NCBI GenBank assembly: GCA_021324735.1
Contig: JAJPIO010000018.1
Span: 1 to 64,000, forward strand
Length of the DNA stretch: 64,000 nt
Reading direction: 5' to 3'
DNA from: Bacteroidota bacterium
GTDB taxonomy: Bacteria > Bacteroidota > Ignavibacteria > Palsa-1295
Shown here in pieces: positions 53,028-61,700 of the stretch. The notes under the pieces are model-generated. The model was not told the DNA's origin, ran no database searches, and was given only the letters and a program-made list of their open reading frames with translations. A program made the translations under genes and the position numbers. Numbering within the stretch: the stretch's first letter is position 1; each line of letters begins with the position of its first letter.

Positions 53028-53608
53028 TGTATCCTTAGCACCGGGTGTACCTCTCGATAATTGGTGGCATGGCCTTTTTGCCCGTGCGGGAAATCCTGGA
53101 AGAGAACGCCTGTGACGGTTACCTTTTGATCGGCATTCTTAAAATTACTGGTTGGGTTGCCAAGATTTTGCCTAACCCATAACCCGGCAGCAGCAAAGTC
53201 AGACGCGTGAGAGGAAGCAGCAACTTCGGCACAGTCGGTACTCGGTACTTCTGCGATCATGGAATCGAGTTGATCATCCACAAGGATAAGATGGATGTCG
53301 TTATCATCTTCCTTCTTGAACTGAACGATCGTACAGGGAATACTGACAGTCTCCTTTTCAAAATCGAGCCGACGGGTATTCTCATTCACCGAATCGCGTG
53401 CGAAGGAATCCTGCGCAGCAATAGAGGTCGCCATAGGCATGGTGGAAACTAACGGTGCGTCGATATCCAGAAGATTCTTCACGTGCCATCGCTCGATACC
53501 ACATTCCGGCTCCGCGGTATCGCTCGAAGATTTGGAGCAACTATACAGTGCTGGAAGACTTATTACCAGCAGAGCATAGATGAAACGAACAGTTATTCTA
53601 TTTCGCAT
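53024..53608 (-). CDS. Small lipoprotein with GxxFxDxxHGQxGxxxN motif
   Basis: 194 aa. Lipobox ALYSC precedes SKSSSDTAEPECG. The C-terminus reads VTGVLFQDFPHGQKGHATN followed by YREVHPVLRIQ, and the N-terminal mature part has ERWHVKNLLDIDA. Both segments recall an uncharacterised family of small secreted proteins found in several phyla that I know only from the pattern. An OB-fold is plausible for the central strands. The ATG at 53606-53608 gives the best signal peptide; a start 30 nt upstream is possible. It is the middle gene of a three-gene operon. Confidence 0.7.
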   Translation of the reverse strand: MRNRITVRFIYALLVISLPALYSCSKSSSDTAEPECGIERWHVKNLLDIDAPLVSTMPMATSIAAQDSFARDSVNENTRRLDFEKETVSIPCTIVQFKKEDDNDIHLILVDDQLDSMIAEVPSTDCAEVAASSHASDFAAAGLWVRQNLGNPTSNFKNADQKVTVTGVLFQDFPHGQKGHATNYREVHPVLRIQ

Positions 53609-53622
53609 TCCTCTTCTGTGAT

Positions 53623-54597
53623 TTATAACATAAACCACTGCACATTATCGATCTCGCCGTTTTCGACATCGATGTAATCGCCATTCTTGTCGTAACCAGC
53701 AAGATAAAATGTGCCGCTGATACGGTGGGTAACCCAATCGAAATTCGTAATTGTCAGTCGGCCGACCGCACCGGACATTGAATTGATCGAAATAACCGGC
53801 GTACCGGATTGAACAAAACTTCCGTACCAGCGTGCGTCTCCGTTCAGATCATAATAGTAGCCTGCCATTGGCATTTCGATACCAAACGCGATCGACTTGA
53901 TGACGTCCCCATTATTATCACCATCGATACTCATTACCATGGTGTACGCGCTATCGACCGTCCAGAACGAGGGAGCGACCTGTGCAAATTGGCTCGTAAA
54001 CGGAACACCATTGACCGTGGCCGTAACAAGCCCTGGATGGAATGCACCATAGTAGATCGGAATATCGGTGAAGAATCCGGAAGTTACATGTACCTGGTTG
54101 TTTCCATCTTTTGCATCAAAACTAAACGTGCCACTCACGGTGCTATTGAGCGTGTCGAACTTCGTGATCTCGATCGTGCCACCCGCGATCGAACGGTAAT
54201 GCGCCGTATCGATCTTCATCGTAATGGACCCGTTGGTTAGATCGGTCGATGCACCAACACTGATCTTGCCAAGCTTTGGCGTTAGCATCGGCATCACCAA
54301 TTCCACCGTGTTCTCAATTCCTTTCGCTCCGATATAGACCGTCAGAGTGATATCGAGCTGATGAGTGCTATTTGGGCCGAAATTCGTGTATGCTGCGGAG
54401 GCAGAACTTGTGGCATACGAATAGTCCTTGCGATCGATAGAACTACTGCCATTAACCCACCCAAATTCGCCGGACTTGTGCGTCACGGTCGTAGAATCAG
54501 TTGTTTTAGTACTGGGAGCGGTGGATTGCTTACATCCAAAAAGCGCTGCTAATAGAAACAACAGAATAAAGCTATGGAGAGAGTATTTTAGAGACAT
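53623..54597 (-). CDS. Lipoprotein of unknown function
   Basis: 324 aa, not recognised. Lipobox ALFGC precedes KQSTAPSTKTTDSTT. The mature part is beta-rich and seems to contain two related parts: each has a KIDTAHYRSIAGGTIEITKF- or SGAVGRLTITNFDWVTHRIS-like strand pair followed by SGTFSFDAKDGN or SGTFYLAGYDKNGD. Such internal duplication suggests a surface or adhesion role. It opens the operon with the HGQ-motif lipoprotein and the exported hydrolase. Confidence 0.65.
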   Translation of the reverse strand: MSLKYSLHSFILLFLLAALFGCKQSTAPSTKTTDSTTVTHKSGEFGWVNGSSSIDRKDYSYATSSASAAYTNFGPNSTHQLDITLTVYIGAKGIENTVELVMPMLTPKLGKISVGASTDLTNGSITMKIDTAHYRSIAGGTIEITKFDTLNSTVSGTFSFDAKDGNNQVHVTSGFFTDIPIYYGAFHPGLVTATVNGVPFTSQFAQVAPSFWTVDSAYTMVMSIDGDNNGDVIKSIAFGIEMPMAGYYYDLNGDARWYGSFVQSGTPVISINSMSGAVGRLTITNFDWVTHRISGTFYLAGYDKNGDYIDVENGEIDNVQWFML

Positions 54598-54659
54598 AGG
54601 ACAACTGTTAAAGTGAATCGTTGGTCGCAACACCCATCAATACTGGAAAGTTGAGTCTG

Positions 54660-55127
54660 CTATTGGCTCTTAGCATAGAAGAACTCCGGTAAATGCTTCT
54701 CATCTAGGAATTTGTGATGCTCTGGATCGATGCGATATATCTCCTTTGGGCGAATCCATCTATAGAGAAAGATTTCACCCGCATCATTGCCGTTACCATG
54801 TACCAAATGCTGCCATGTATCGGGAAGGTCGATATTAGTCTTTAAAAGATAATCGTGCCGCTCAATAAAGCGATCGCTATATGCTTTATAATATCGCTGG
54901 ACGCCGAGTTTGCGAACGATCGTGAGATCTTGAAGTCCGGATTCCTCATAGACCTCGCGCAGTAGGCCTTCCTCAATTGTCTCGCTCTCGATTCCCCCGC
55001 TTGGAAATCGCCATGGCAACAGCGGGTTCTCCGCAAAGCTATGGACGAGCAACTCATACACATCTTCGTTCTCCCGAAGGATCAGCGCAGCAGCTTTTTG
55101 AGTAAATTCTATACCTTCAATCTTCAT
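54660..55127 (-). CDS. Nudix hydrolase
   Basis: Hydrolyses a nucleoside diphosphate linked to another group. The 155-aa protein has the Nudix box at 44-65: GGIESETIEEGLLREVYEES, followed by GL. No other specificity motif is readable. It lies upstream of the lipoprotein operon (62 nt) and diverges from the rhodanese gene. Confidence 0.9.
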   Translation of the reverse strand: MKIEGIEFTQKAAALILRENEDVYELLVHSFAENPLLPWRFPSGGIESETIEEGLLREVYEESGLQDLTIVRKLGVQRYYKAYSDRFIERHDYLLKTNIDLPDTWQHLVHGNGNDAGEIFLYRWIRPKEIYRIDPEHHKFLDEKHLPEFFYAKSQ

Positions 55128-55231
55128 GGTAAATTACTAAATTATGGCCTAACAGACTCGGCGCACTTCTGCCGGCAAAATTGTTTAGCAACCGAGGGCT
55201 GGTATACCTTCCACCGGTCCGAACTCACACC

Positions 55232-55720
55232 ATGCTAAAACGACAATCTCGCACCCTGTTTTTGCTGCTTGCGGCAACTATTACGCTTACCTCCTACATC
55301 TCGTGTTCGAAATCAGCGCCCGATGGCCCATGGAGTGGATCGGAGTTGATGAAGCCGGCTGATCTCGCTGCGGTATTGAATAAGCCAGCGAACGAACGAC
55401 CGCTCGTTCTACAGATCGGATTCCAATTCCTTTATAAACAGAAACACATTCCAGGTTCGATCTTCGCCGGCCCCGCTGGAGAACCGGAGGGCCTTCAACG
55501 GCTCGATGCGGCGCTTGCCAATACTCCGAAAAATGCAGAAGTAGTGATCTACTGCGGCTGTTGCCCGTGGACACATTGCCCGAATATTCGTCCGGCATAT
55601 TCCGAGCTTAAGAAATTAGGCTACACGAATATCCGGGTGCTCGAAACTACGGAAAACCTGAAGACGGATTGGATCGAGAAGGGTTATCCGACGGAGTCGG
55701 GCGAAGCGGTTAAACAGTAG
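55232..55720 (+). CDS. Rhodanese-like lipoprotein with Cys-rich active loop
   Basis: 162 aa. The lipoprotein signal ends at Cys25 (YISCSKSAP). A rhodanese-like domain follows, with KHIPGSIFAGP for the substrate region and the active loop YCGCCPWTHCPNIRPAY, in which Cys108, 110, 111 and 116 are present. A classical rhodanese has one catalytic cysteine in this loop. The domain probably acts in the periplasm in sulfur transfer or thiol redox. The ATG at 55232 was chosen because it opens the signal peptide. Divergent from the Nudix gene. Confidence 0.82.
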   Translation: MLKRQSRTLFLLLAATITLTSYISCSKSAPDGPWSGSELMKPADLAAVLNKPANERPLVLQIGFQFLYKQKHIPGSIFAGPAGEPEGLQRLDAALANTPKNAEVVIYCGCCPWTHCPNIRPAYSELKKLGYTNIRVLETTENLKTDWIEKGYPTESGEAVKQ

Positions 55721-55739
55721 AACCGCAGTTTATGGTATA

Positions 55740-55766
55740 GGAAGTCGAAGTATTGCTTCGACTTCC
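55740..55766 (+). terminator. Strong hairpin after the rhodanese gene
   Basis: Perfect 11-bp stem GGAAGTCGAAG/CTTCGACTTCC (55740-55750 with 55756-55766), 5-nt loop. No T-run follows, so it may act in mRNA stability rather than as an intrinsic terminator. Confidence 0.5.
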
Positions 55767-55835
55767 GTCGAACGGCCCTATCGTCCCTGCCGTTTAGTGC
55801 CTCGCAGTTGGGTCTCTTATAATCCTGTTTTCTTC

Positions 55836-58196
55836 ATGCGACTATTTCTCAGCGCATTCATACTCGCCCTCGCTAGCTCGGCATTCGCGCAGCCTTCCAC
55901 CGATAGCCTCATCAGTCACTCGCTTAACATGGTGGACTACCCGGCGTATGTTCCGAGTGGTCCCCTTCCGGCGATGACACCGCGCCTCGGCATTTATATG
56001 CGTGATATCTCCGCCGACTCAGTCCGCAAGCTGACGCACGGCCGCGATAGTATTAAGGGCAGTCCTATTTGGCATGTCGCTCCGCACTGGCCCGCCGATG
56101 AGGCGGGAATAATGATGGGCGATATTGTTCTTCGCGTTAATGGCCGAACGCTGATGGATTCCGTGTATGGTCCCGACGATGTGCTGAATACTCGCCTTCG
56201 CGATCTGCACATTGGTGACACGATGCATTTCGAAGTCATTCGCAATGGTGAGATAAAAGAAATCCCGGTTCGGCTCTTTGGCGGCAAGCGCATAACGATG
56301 CCCTATTCGGATTATCCGTCACTTGGCGCAGTGCGCACGGATTCCTGGATGACGCGCACCCTTAAAGAGAAGGGTCTTACCGATTGGGCCGATACGATCG
56401 CGAAGCAGATCGCGGGCATTGCCGATCTCGATTTTTGTGACTTACCATTTACGGCAAGACCGAATCCGTTTCGTCTGAACGCGATCACCTATCTCGATCA
56501 TCATCCGACGCGTGTCGGTGCACTTTCGCGGCTCATTGATCAGAGTGTGTGGGATTCGCTGGCCCAAAATCAGGGAGTGCTCGGCGCCATCAATGCGGCA
56601 GCATACCAACTGAATATTTTACCGGACTACCCGCAGCCGTTCACACGTCCCATGACTGTTCCGGAGTTGAATAAGTATTTGGCAAACGTCCAGGGATTTC
56701 TCAACGAGGGTTATCCCGACGTGTCACACCTCGATTCACTTGCAAATGGACTTGCTCAACTCCTTAACACCGACACGAATTGGGAAGACCCGGTCGATTC
56801 GATCAAAGATCCCGTACAACAATTACTCGCTCGCAATAAAGCAGAAACAATGCTGAAGAGCTTACTCGGCGATGCGGACAAAGTGAATTTGCGCGATGAT
56901 ATCATCAGCGCCGCGCAGCAACTTGCCGCGCTTGCCGATACAAGTTGGGTCCGGGCATTTGCGAAGCAGTGGATGACTGCAAAACCAATTGCTTCAAAAG
57001 TCCCTGGGGTTGATGGCGACATTCTTCTCTCGTGGAATACTCCACAAGGCCGATGCGTCATTGGCGGTAAAGGGCCAAACCGATACTACGGCGACTTCGC
57101 CTTCATTCTCGATATTGGAGGCGACGATATTTACGAACTTCCTCCCTGCAAGCCCGGTGATTTTCGGTTTGTGGCAGACGTGAGCGGTAACGATATCTAT
57201 CGCGGCTCGCAAAGTGCGGGCTCCGGCGTCGGATGTGTGGACGTCCTCGTCGATTGTAGCGGCAACGATGTCTATCAGGGATCGCGCTGGTCCCAGGGCG
57301 CCGGTTGCTTAGGCGTTGGCATTCTTGCAGATTACGGTGGCGACGATATTTACTCTTCACACTGGTGCTCGCAAGGAGCAGCGTTTTTGGGTATCGGGTT
57401 GCTCTACGATCACTCGGGCTCCGACCATTATATGGCGGACGTCTACTCCCAGGGCTTCGCCTATGCCAAAGGCTTCGGTATGCTGCTCGAACGTTCGGGA
57501 AATGACGCGTACCGTGCAGGATGGAAATACCCGGACGATCGGTGGCCAAACCGCGCGCATGTGTCGATGTCTCAAGGGTTTGGATTTGGAATGCGGCCGT
57601 GGAGTACCGGTATTGGGACCGATGGCGGTATCGGACTACTCAGCGATATGCAGGGCGATGATACCTACGACGCCGATTATTTCAGTCAGGGCGGAAGCTA
57701 TTGGTATGGACTCGGCATTCTTCACGATCGGCAAGGCGCTGACCGCTACAATGCTGGGCAGTATTCGCAAGGCAGCGGCATTCATCTCTCCTTTGGTGCC
57801 TTGCTCGACGATGGTGGCGATGACAGTTACGATGGTTATGCCTGGCTCGAACAAGGCAACGCGCACGACTGGTCGAGTGGATGCTTAGAGGATTGGGAGG
57901 GTAACGATACCTATCGCTCGTCGGGAGCATCGCAGGGATGCGGCTTTTTTGTCTCGTTCGCGTATCTACTCGATAGCCATGGGGACGATCGCTATTATTG
58001 TAAACAGAGCGACACGACGAATTCGCAAGGCGGCGGCAACCTCATTCCCCCACGTCACTCCGGCTCTCTCGGATTACTGATGGATTTGGGCCACGGCGAG
58101 GATTGGTATTCCGATACTCGAATCATTCCGGGCGAGGCAGTGACGAAAAGTTATCGCGGAGTAGCGTATGATGATGGCAATCCGGCGAAGAAGTGA
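55836..58196 (+). CDS. Secreted PDZ protein with twelve G(D/N)D-x-Y...SQG repeats
   Basis: 786 aa, function unknown. Signal peptide RLFLSAFILALASSAFAQ. A PDZ-like domain lies at about 50-135 (WPADEAGIMMGDIVLRVNGR). A helical middle part extends to about 420. From about 428 to 757 the protein is made of roughly twelve repeats of 25-27 residues: G-(D/N)-D-x-Y near the start, SQG in the centre, then a hydrophobic G-x-G-x-L run, for example SGNDVYQGSRWSQGAGCLG and GGDDIYSSHWCSQGAAFLG. The regularity suggests a beta-solenoid, with the acidic turns possibly binding metal. The ATG at 55836 starts the signal peptide; TATAAT lies 17 nt upstream. It converges with the lipoprotein gene with no gap. Confidence 0.8.
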   Translation: MRLFLSAFILALASSAFAQPSTDSLISHSLNMVDYPAYVPSGPLPAMTPRLGIYMRDISADSVRKLTHGRDSIKGSPIWHVAPHWPADEAGIMMGDIVLRVNGRTLMDSVYGPDDVLNTRLRDLHIGDTMHFEVIRNGEIKEIPVRLFGGKRITMPYSDYPSLGAVRTDSWMTRTLKEKGLTDWADTIAKQIAGIADLDFCDLPFTARPNPFRLNAITYLDHHPTRVGALSRLIDQSVWDSLAQNQGVLGAINAAAYQLNILPDYPQPFTRPMTVPELNKYLANVQGFLNEGYPDVSHLDSLANGLAQLLNTDTNWEDPVDSIKDPVQQLLARNKAETMLKSLLGDADKVNLRDDIISAAQQLAALADTSWVRAFAKQWMTAKPIASKVPGVDGDILLSWNTPQGRCVIGGKGPNRYYGDFAFILDIGGDDIYELPPCKPGDFRFVADVSGNDIYRGSQSAGSGVGCVDVLVDCSGNDVYQGSRWSQGAGCLGVGILADYGGDDIYSSHWCSQGAAFLGIGLLYDHSGSDHYMADVYSQGFAYAKGFGMLLERSGNDAYRAGWKYPDDRWPNRAHVSMSQGFGFGMRPWSTGIGTDGGIGLLSDMQGDDTYDADYFSQGGSYWYGLGILHDRQGADRYNAGQYSQGSGIHLSFGALLDDGGDDSYDGYAWLEQGNAHDWSSGCLEDWEGNDTYRSSGASQGCGFFVSFAYLLDSHGDDRYYCKQSDTTNSQGGGNLIPPRHSGSLGLLMDLGHGEDWYSDTRIIPGEAVTKSYRGVAYDDGNPAKK

Positions 58197-58940
58197 TCAC
58201 CACCACTTTTTCGGCGGCGTAACTGCATCCGGACATGAGAAATCAAATCCCTGACTTGTGACCGAGGTCGGCGCTCCAGAACATTTCTTGTTGTCCCACT
58301 TCGCAACCGACGCACGTACTACCAGCGCTTCGGTGCAATAGCCGCTCCCCTTCAGGCAATGACTGAGCGGATAATAATGAGTGCGTTCTGAAAAATCGGC
58401 TTCTTTAGCCGAATATCCGTTGCCGGTCGTGTCCCCTATGGATATGAGCCACGGCACCGAGCAATCGGTCTCATACTCCCGCTGGACGAGCGTACAGACC
58501 GCATTCTTATAGGTCCGATAGTGGATGAAATTTCTCGAGAACGTATCGATCACTTCGCCGCGAGTAGTGTCTTCCGAGGCCAATCGGTGCACCAACTCTA
58601 GATACCAGGTCTCGACATCCTTATCCATTGCGAGAAGTTGCGATACCAACGCGGGCCTGACGCTAAATGTAATGGGGACTCGCTCACGATAAATATTGAC
58701 CGCTTCCATCGAGTACGTCTCTCCATTCTCGGAATGAGCACCCCACTTGCGTAGAACAGAATCTTTCTCTTCGGGAAGTACAAACAGGGTATGCACGCGC
58801 CCATCGAGCACGGCTACTATATCGGATGGGCTTATAGCCCCTCCGCCCTCCATCCCCGCGACTGGTTCATGTTTACGACAGGACGGAAATAGTAACGCAA
58901 TAAATAACAGTGCAAGAACAGCTTTGGAACGATGCAACAT
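58197..58940 (-). CDS. Lipoprotein of unknown function
   Basis: 247 aa, not recognised. Lipobox LFPSC precedes RKHEPVAGMEGGG. The mature part has six cysteines (for example CTLVQREYETDC and HCLKGSGYC), which could form disulfides in the periplasm. A strong ribosome binding site (GGAGGAG) precedes the ATG. TATCTTTG, a TAnnTTTG match, lies about 30 nt upstream (58970-58977, minus). Confidence 0.65.
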   Translation of the reverse strand: MLHRSKAVLALLFIALLFPSCRKHEPVAGMEGGGAISPSDIVAVLDGRVHTLFVLPEEKDSVLRKWGAHSENGETYSMEAVNIYRERVPITFSVRPALVSQLLAMDKDVETWYLELVHRLASEDTTRGEVIDTFSRNFIHYRTYKNAVCTLVQREYETDCSVPWLISIGDTTGNGYSAKEADFSERTHYYPLSHCLKGSGYCTEALVVRASVAKWDNKKCSGAPTSVTSQGFDFSCPDAVTPPKKWW

Positions 58941-59075
58941 AACTCCTCCGTGGGCTAATAATGAGCTTACAAAGATAGTATAAAGATCGAGCTCATCCTT
59001 AGACGTAAAAAATATTTTATATGCCGTTCCAGTGCTACTTAAGAGGCGAATATGATGTTTTACAGTTTGTCAGGC

Positions 59076-59085
59076 CGTAATTTTG
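59076..59085 (+). promoter_or_regulatory. CGTAATTTTG-type promoter motif upstream of the GH57 gene
   Basis: TAATTTTG (59078-59085) matches TAnnTTTG, preceded by CCG. It lies 65 nt before the probable TTG start of the branching-enzyme gene, so here a leader would be made. A T-rich -33 region is upstream but without an exact TTTG. Confidence 0.45.
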
Positions 59086-59150
59086 CATAGGAACCGGTTG
59101 AGAATATCTCAGCCATTCATTGTATCGCACCACCTAATCACACCAAAGCT

Positions 59151-60971
59151 TTGCTCGGCTCCTTTACTTTTATTCTTCACACCCACCTGCCGTACGTGCT
59201 CCATCACGGGAAATGGCCGCATGGATCGGATTGGCTATCCGAAGCGGTAGCTGAGTGTTATTTACCCATCCTTCACGTACTGGAACAGTTACAGACGGAC
59301 GGCATCCGCGCACGAATCTCAATGGACTTCTCGCCCATCAATCTTGAACAACTTGCCGATCCAGCCTTTGCAGACGTCTTTGCTGCATACTGCGACGAGA
59401 AGATCCTGGCTGCAGAAAGTGATTACGCCTATTTTGCTAAGAATGGCGAGAAGCATCTACAGCCACTGGCGGAGATGTGGAGGAATTTTTACTCGACCAC
59501 GAAATCCCGCTTCTTCGATAAGTATCAAACGAATGTTGTCGCTGGATTTCGTAAGCTTTCGGATGATGGTATTCTGGATGCGATGACCTGCGGAGCGACA
59601 CACGGATACTTTCCGCTTCTTCTGCGCGATGATAATATTCGCGGGCAGATCAATGCAGCCGTTGCGACGCATGAGCAACACTTTGGCAAAAAGCCACGGG
59701 GCATTTGGTTGCCGGAGTGTGGTTACCGTCCACGATACCGCTGGTCTCCTCCGATCGGGCCGGAGAAGTATCGCAATCAAAGTGAAGAGCGTGCCGGTGT
59801 TGAAGAATTAGTTGCGGAGGCTGGCTTAGAATATTTCGTGATCGATGGGGCGCTTACCCGGGGTGGAATGACGATACCAGCGTATCAGCCGCTCAGCCGT
59901 AAACTACACGAGAAATATCTGGAGGAAGTTGGTGCACGAGGTGAAGCGGCGCCTGCCTACGATCCTAACCGATCACTGGCCGATATTTATTGGGTTGGCA
60001 ATCCACTAAGCTCGCGATCTGTCGCCGTCTTTTCACGCGATCCGCTGAGTGCTTCACGTGTATGGTCGGGCGAACTGGGATATCCGGGTGCTGGAGTGTA
60101 TCTCGATTTTCATAAAAAGCATCATAATTCCGGTCTGCGATATTGGCGTGTGACGGGGGCTCGCGTCGACTTAGGCGATAAGCAATCGTACGAACCGGGA
60201 CACACCGAATGGCAACTCGATTGGGATGCCGATGATTTTGTATCGCTCGTTCGCCGCGAACTCGCAGAACATAAATCAACGCACGGATCGGAAGGTATTA
60301 TCGCTGCACCGTTCGATACAGAATTGTTCGGTCATTGGTGGTTCGAAGGGCCACGATTCATCGAAAAGGTAATGCGCCGTTTCGAGGCCTCGGACGAGAT
60401 CCGTTTGACCGATTGTGCCGAAGCACTCGATACTTACACTCGGCCTCACGTCACGATCACACTCCCGGAAGGCTCCTGGGGTGAAGGCGGACACCATTTC
60501 GTCTGGCTAAACCACGAAGTCGCATGGATGTGGGATTCGATCTATCCTTTGGAAGACCGGTTCCTAAAGATCGTCCATAAATGGTCGGAAAAGAACGGCC
60601 ATGCTTCAATGAATGGAAGCGTAGCAGCAACGCATTATAAAGACGATACCCTTCAAATGATCCTGGAGCAGGCGGCGAGAGAATTACTGCTTCTCGAATC
60701 GAGCGATTGGGAATTCGTCATTTCGACACAAGGCGCGATCGAGTATTCGAAGGAGCGGTTCGAAGAACACCGTCTATTTCTCACTCGACTGCTCGATATG
60801 GCTGAGTCCTACGATCGCTCCAAAACCTTAAATGAGGAAGATACAGAAATTCTTAGGACTGCACTGGTTAAGGACCGTCCGTTCGACCGGATCGATCTTA
60901 CGTGGTGGCTGAGTCCCGCCCGACGGCAGAAAACCCAGAACACACCAGAACTGGTAGCCGAGGGTATTTAG
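59151..60971 (+). CDS. GH57 1,4-alpha-glucan branching enzyme
   Basis: Makes alpha-1,6 branches in glycogen. The 606-aa protein begins GSFTFILHTHLPYVLHHGKW, the GH57 N-terminus. The predicted nucleophile Glu189 is in GIWLPECGYRP and the acid/base Asp389 in APFDTELFGHWWFEGP. The C-terminal ~180 residues form the DUF1957-type helical domain. The start is TTG (59151-59153); no ATG precedes the conserved region. The 3' end overlaps a small gene on the other strand. No other glycogen genes are in the window. Confidence 0.92.
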   Translation: MLGSFTFILHTHLPYVLHHGKWPHGSDWLSEAVAECYLPILHVLEQLQTDGIRARISMDFSPINLEQLADPAFADVFAAYCDEKILAAESDYAYFAKNGEKHLQPLAEMWRNFYSTTKSRFFDKYQTNVVAGFRKLSDDGILDAMTCGATHGYFPLLLRDDNIRGQINAAVATHEQHFGKKPRGIWLPECGYRPRYRWSPPIGPEKYRNQSEERAGVEELVAEAGLEYFVIDGALTRGGMTIPAYQPLSRKLHEKYLEEVGARGEAAPAYDPNRSLADIYWVGNPLSSRSVAVFSRDPLSASRVWSGELGYPGAGVYLDFHKKHHNSGLRYWRVTGARVDLGDKQSYEPGHTEWQLDWDADDFVSLVRRELAEHKSTHGSEGIIAAPFDTELFGHWWFEGPRFIEKVMRRFEASDEIRLTDCAEALDTYTRPHVTITLPEGSWGEGGHHFVWLNHEVAWMWDSIYPLEDRFLKIVHKWSEKNGHASMNGSVAATHYKDDTLQMILEQAARELLLLESSDWEFVISTQGAIEYSKERFEEHRLFLTRLLDMAESYDRSKTLNEEDTEILRTALVKDRPFDRIDLTWWLSPARRQKTQNTPELVAEGI

Positions 60972-61110
60972 CGAACCGCTCGTCCGTTTTGGAAAGCAGG
61001 CACATCGTGAACTCGCTTCCCTGCTTACTACGGATGACCTTAGCATGGCTGCATGCACCACAAAGTCCTTTGAGGGGTGGCGGTGGAAATGGTGATGTAA
61101 TGTCCGGCAA
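60898..61110 (-). CDS. Small cysteine-rich protein overlapping the GH57 gene end
   Basis: 70 aa on the minus strand, overlapping the last 74 nt of the GH57 gene. The core LCGACSHAKVIRSKQGSEF, then MCLLSKTDERFAKYPRLPV, then VCSGF matches a pattern I know from small uncharacterised bacterial proteins: C-x-x-C, then GS-x-F-x-x-C, then D-x-x-x-x-KYP-x-L-PV, then C-x-G-F. Four cysteines could bind zinc or iron-sulfur. The start is TTG at 61110 and is uncertain; the N-terminal residues before the core are Pro-rich. Confidence 0.65.
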   Translation of the reverse strand: MPDITSPFPPPPLKGLCGACSHAKVIRSKQGSEFTMCLLSKTDERFAKYPRLPVLVCSGFSAVGRDSATT

Positions 61111-61203
61111 TAGTAAACAGGTCTATACGAGGGGAGAAACGCAAGGAAAGTCAATAAATGCTTCCTTAACGCACAATTCTTCTCTTCCCCTATTCTTCCC
61201 TAT

Positions 61204-61398
61204 TCACTTGCTTGCTCTATCCATCATCCGCACATACCTGCCCTCACCCAAGGTTCGTTCGAGTAGGTGTTCGATGAGTTCGCCAAAAAAAGTATAGCGA
61301 ACTACTCCATCGATGACCGTAGTAAGTCCGAGAACCCGAAGGGTACGTAGCGCCCACGGCGGTATGTTAAGATCGAGAAGTTGACGTTGGCTGACCAT
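61204..61398 (-). CDS. Possible small protein, 64 aa
   Basis: Weakly supported. The reading frame encodes QLLDLNIPPWALRTLRVLGL, then TTVIDGV, and a helical end GELIEHLLERTLGEG. The first part recalls the helix-hairpin-helix of the RNA polymerase alpha C-terminal domain (a leucine-rich helix, then LGLTTV). Codon choice resembles the neighbouring genes. No ribosome binding site is seen. It could be a chance frame. Confidence 0.35.
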   Translation of the reverse strand: MVSQRQLLDLNIPPWALRTLRVLGLTTVIDGVVRYTFFGELIEHLLERTLGEGRYVRMMDRASK

Positions 61399-61700
61399 AT
61401 TCTATAACGGCTCAAGGAGTATGCCATCCATGATGAATATTAATGCAAGCAAAGGCCTTGGAAGGGCTAAGTTATTCTTGGAGCCTACAGCCTTTAGCTA
61501 ACTGCCACCGGCGGGAGTACAAATTCGGTGAACGGGGTTTAAGAAACATGGGAAATTGCATTTATTGGTGCTGTTTCCGCTATTGTGTCGGCTGCGCTGT
61601 AACAATAACCTGTCTAAAGAATTATTGATCTTGAGGTTTCCTCGCTGGCGCTTTCACCGGACCTGAGTTTTCGTGTTCACTGCTAACGTTTCTCATTAAT
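61399..61700. other. Intergenic region without recognised feature
   Basis: About 300 nt upstream of the T9SS cargo gene. No reading frame with coding features, RNA gene or clear promoter is seen. Confidence 0.5.

Noticed and set aside
57316-57888. 190-codon plus-strand frame inside the repeat-protein gene
   Set aside because: Frame-shifted reading of the repeats, without start signal; the true frame has signal peptide and regular motifs.
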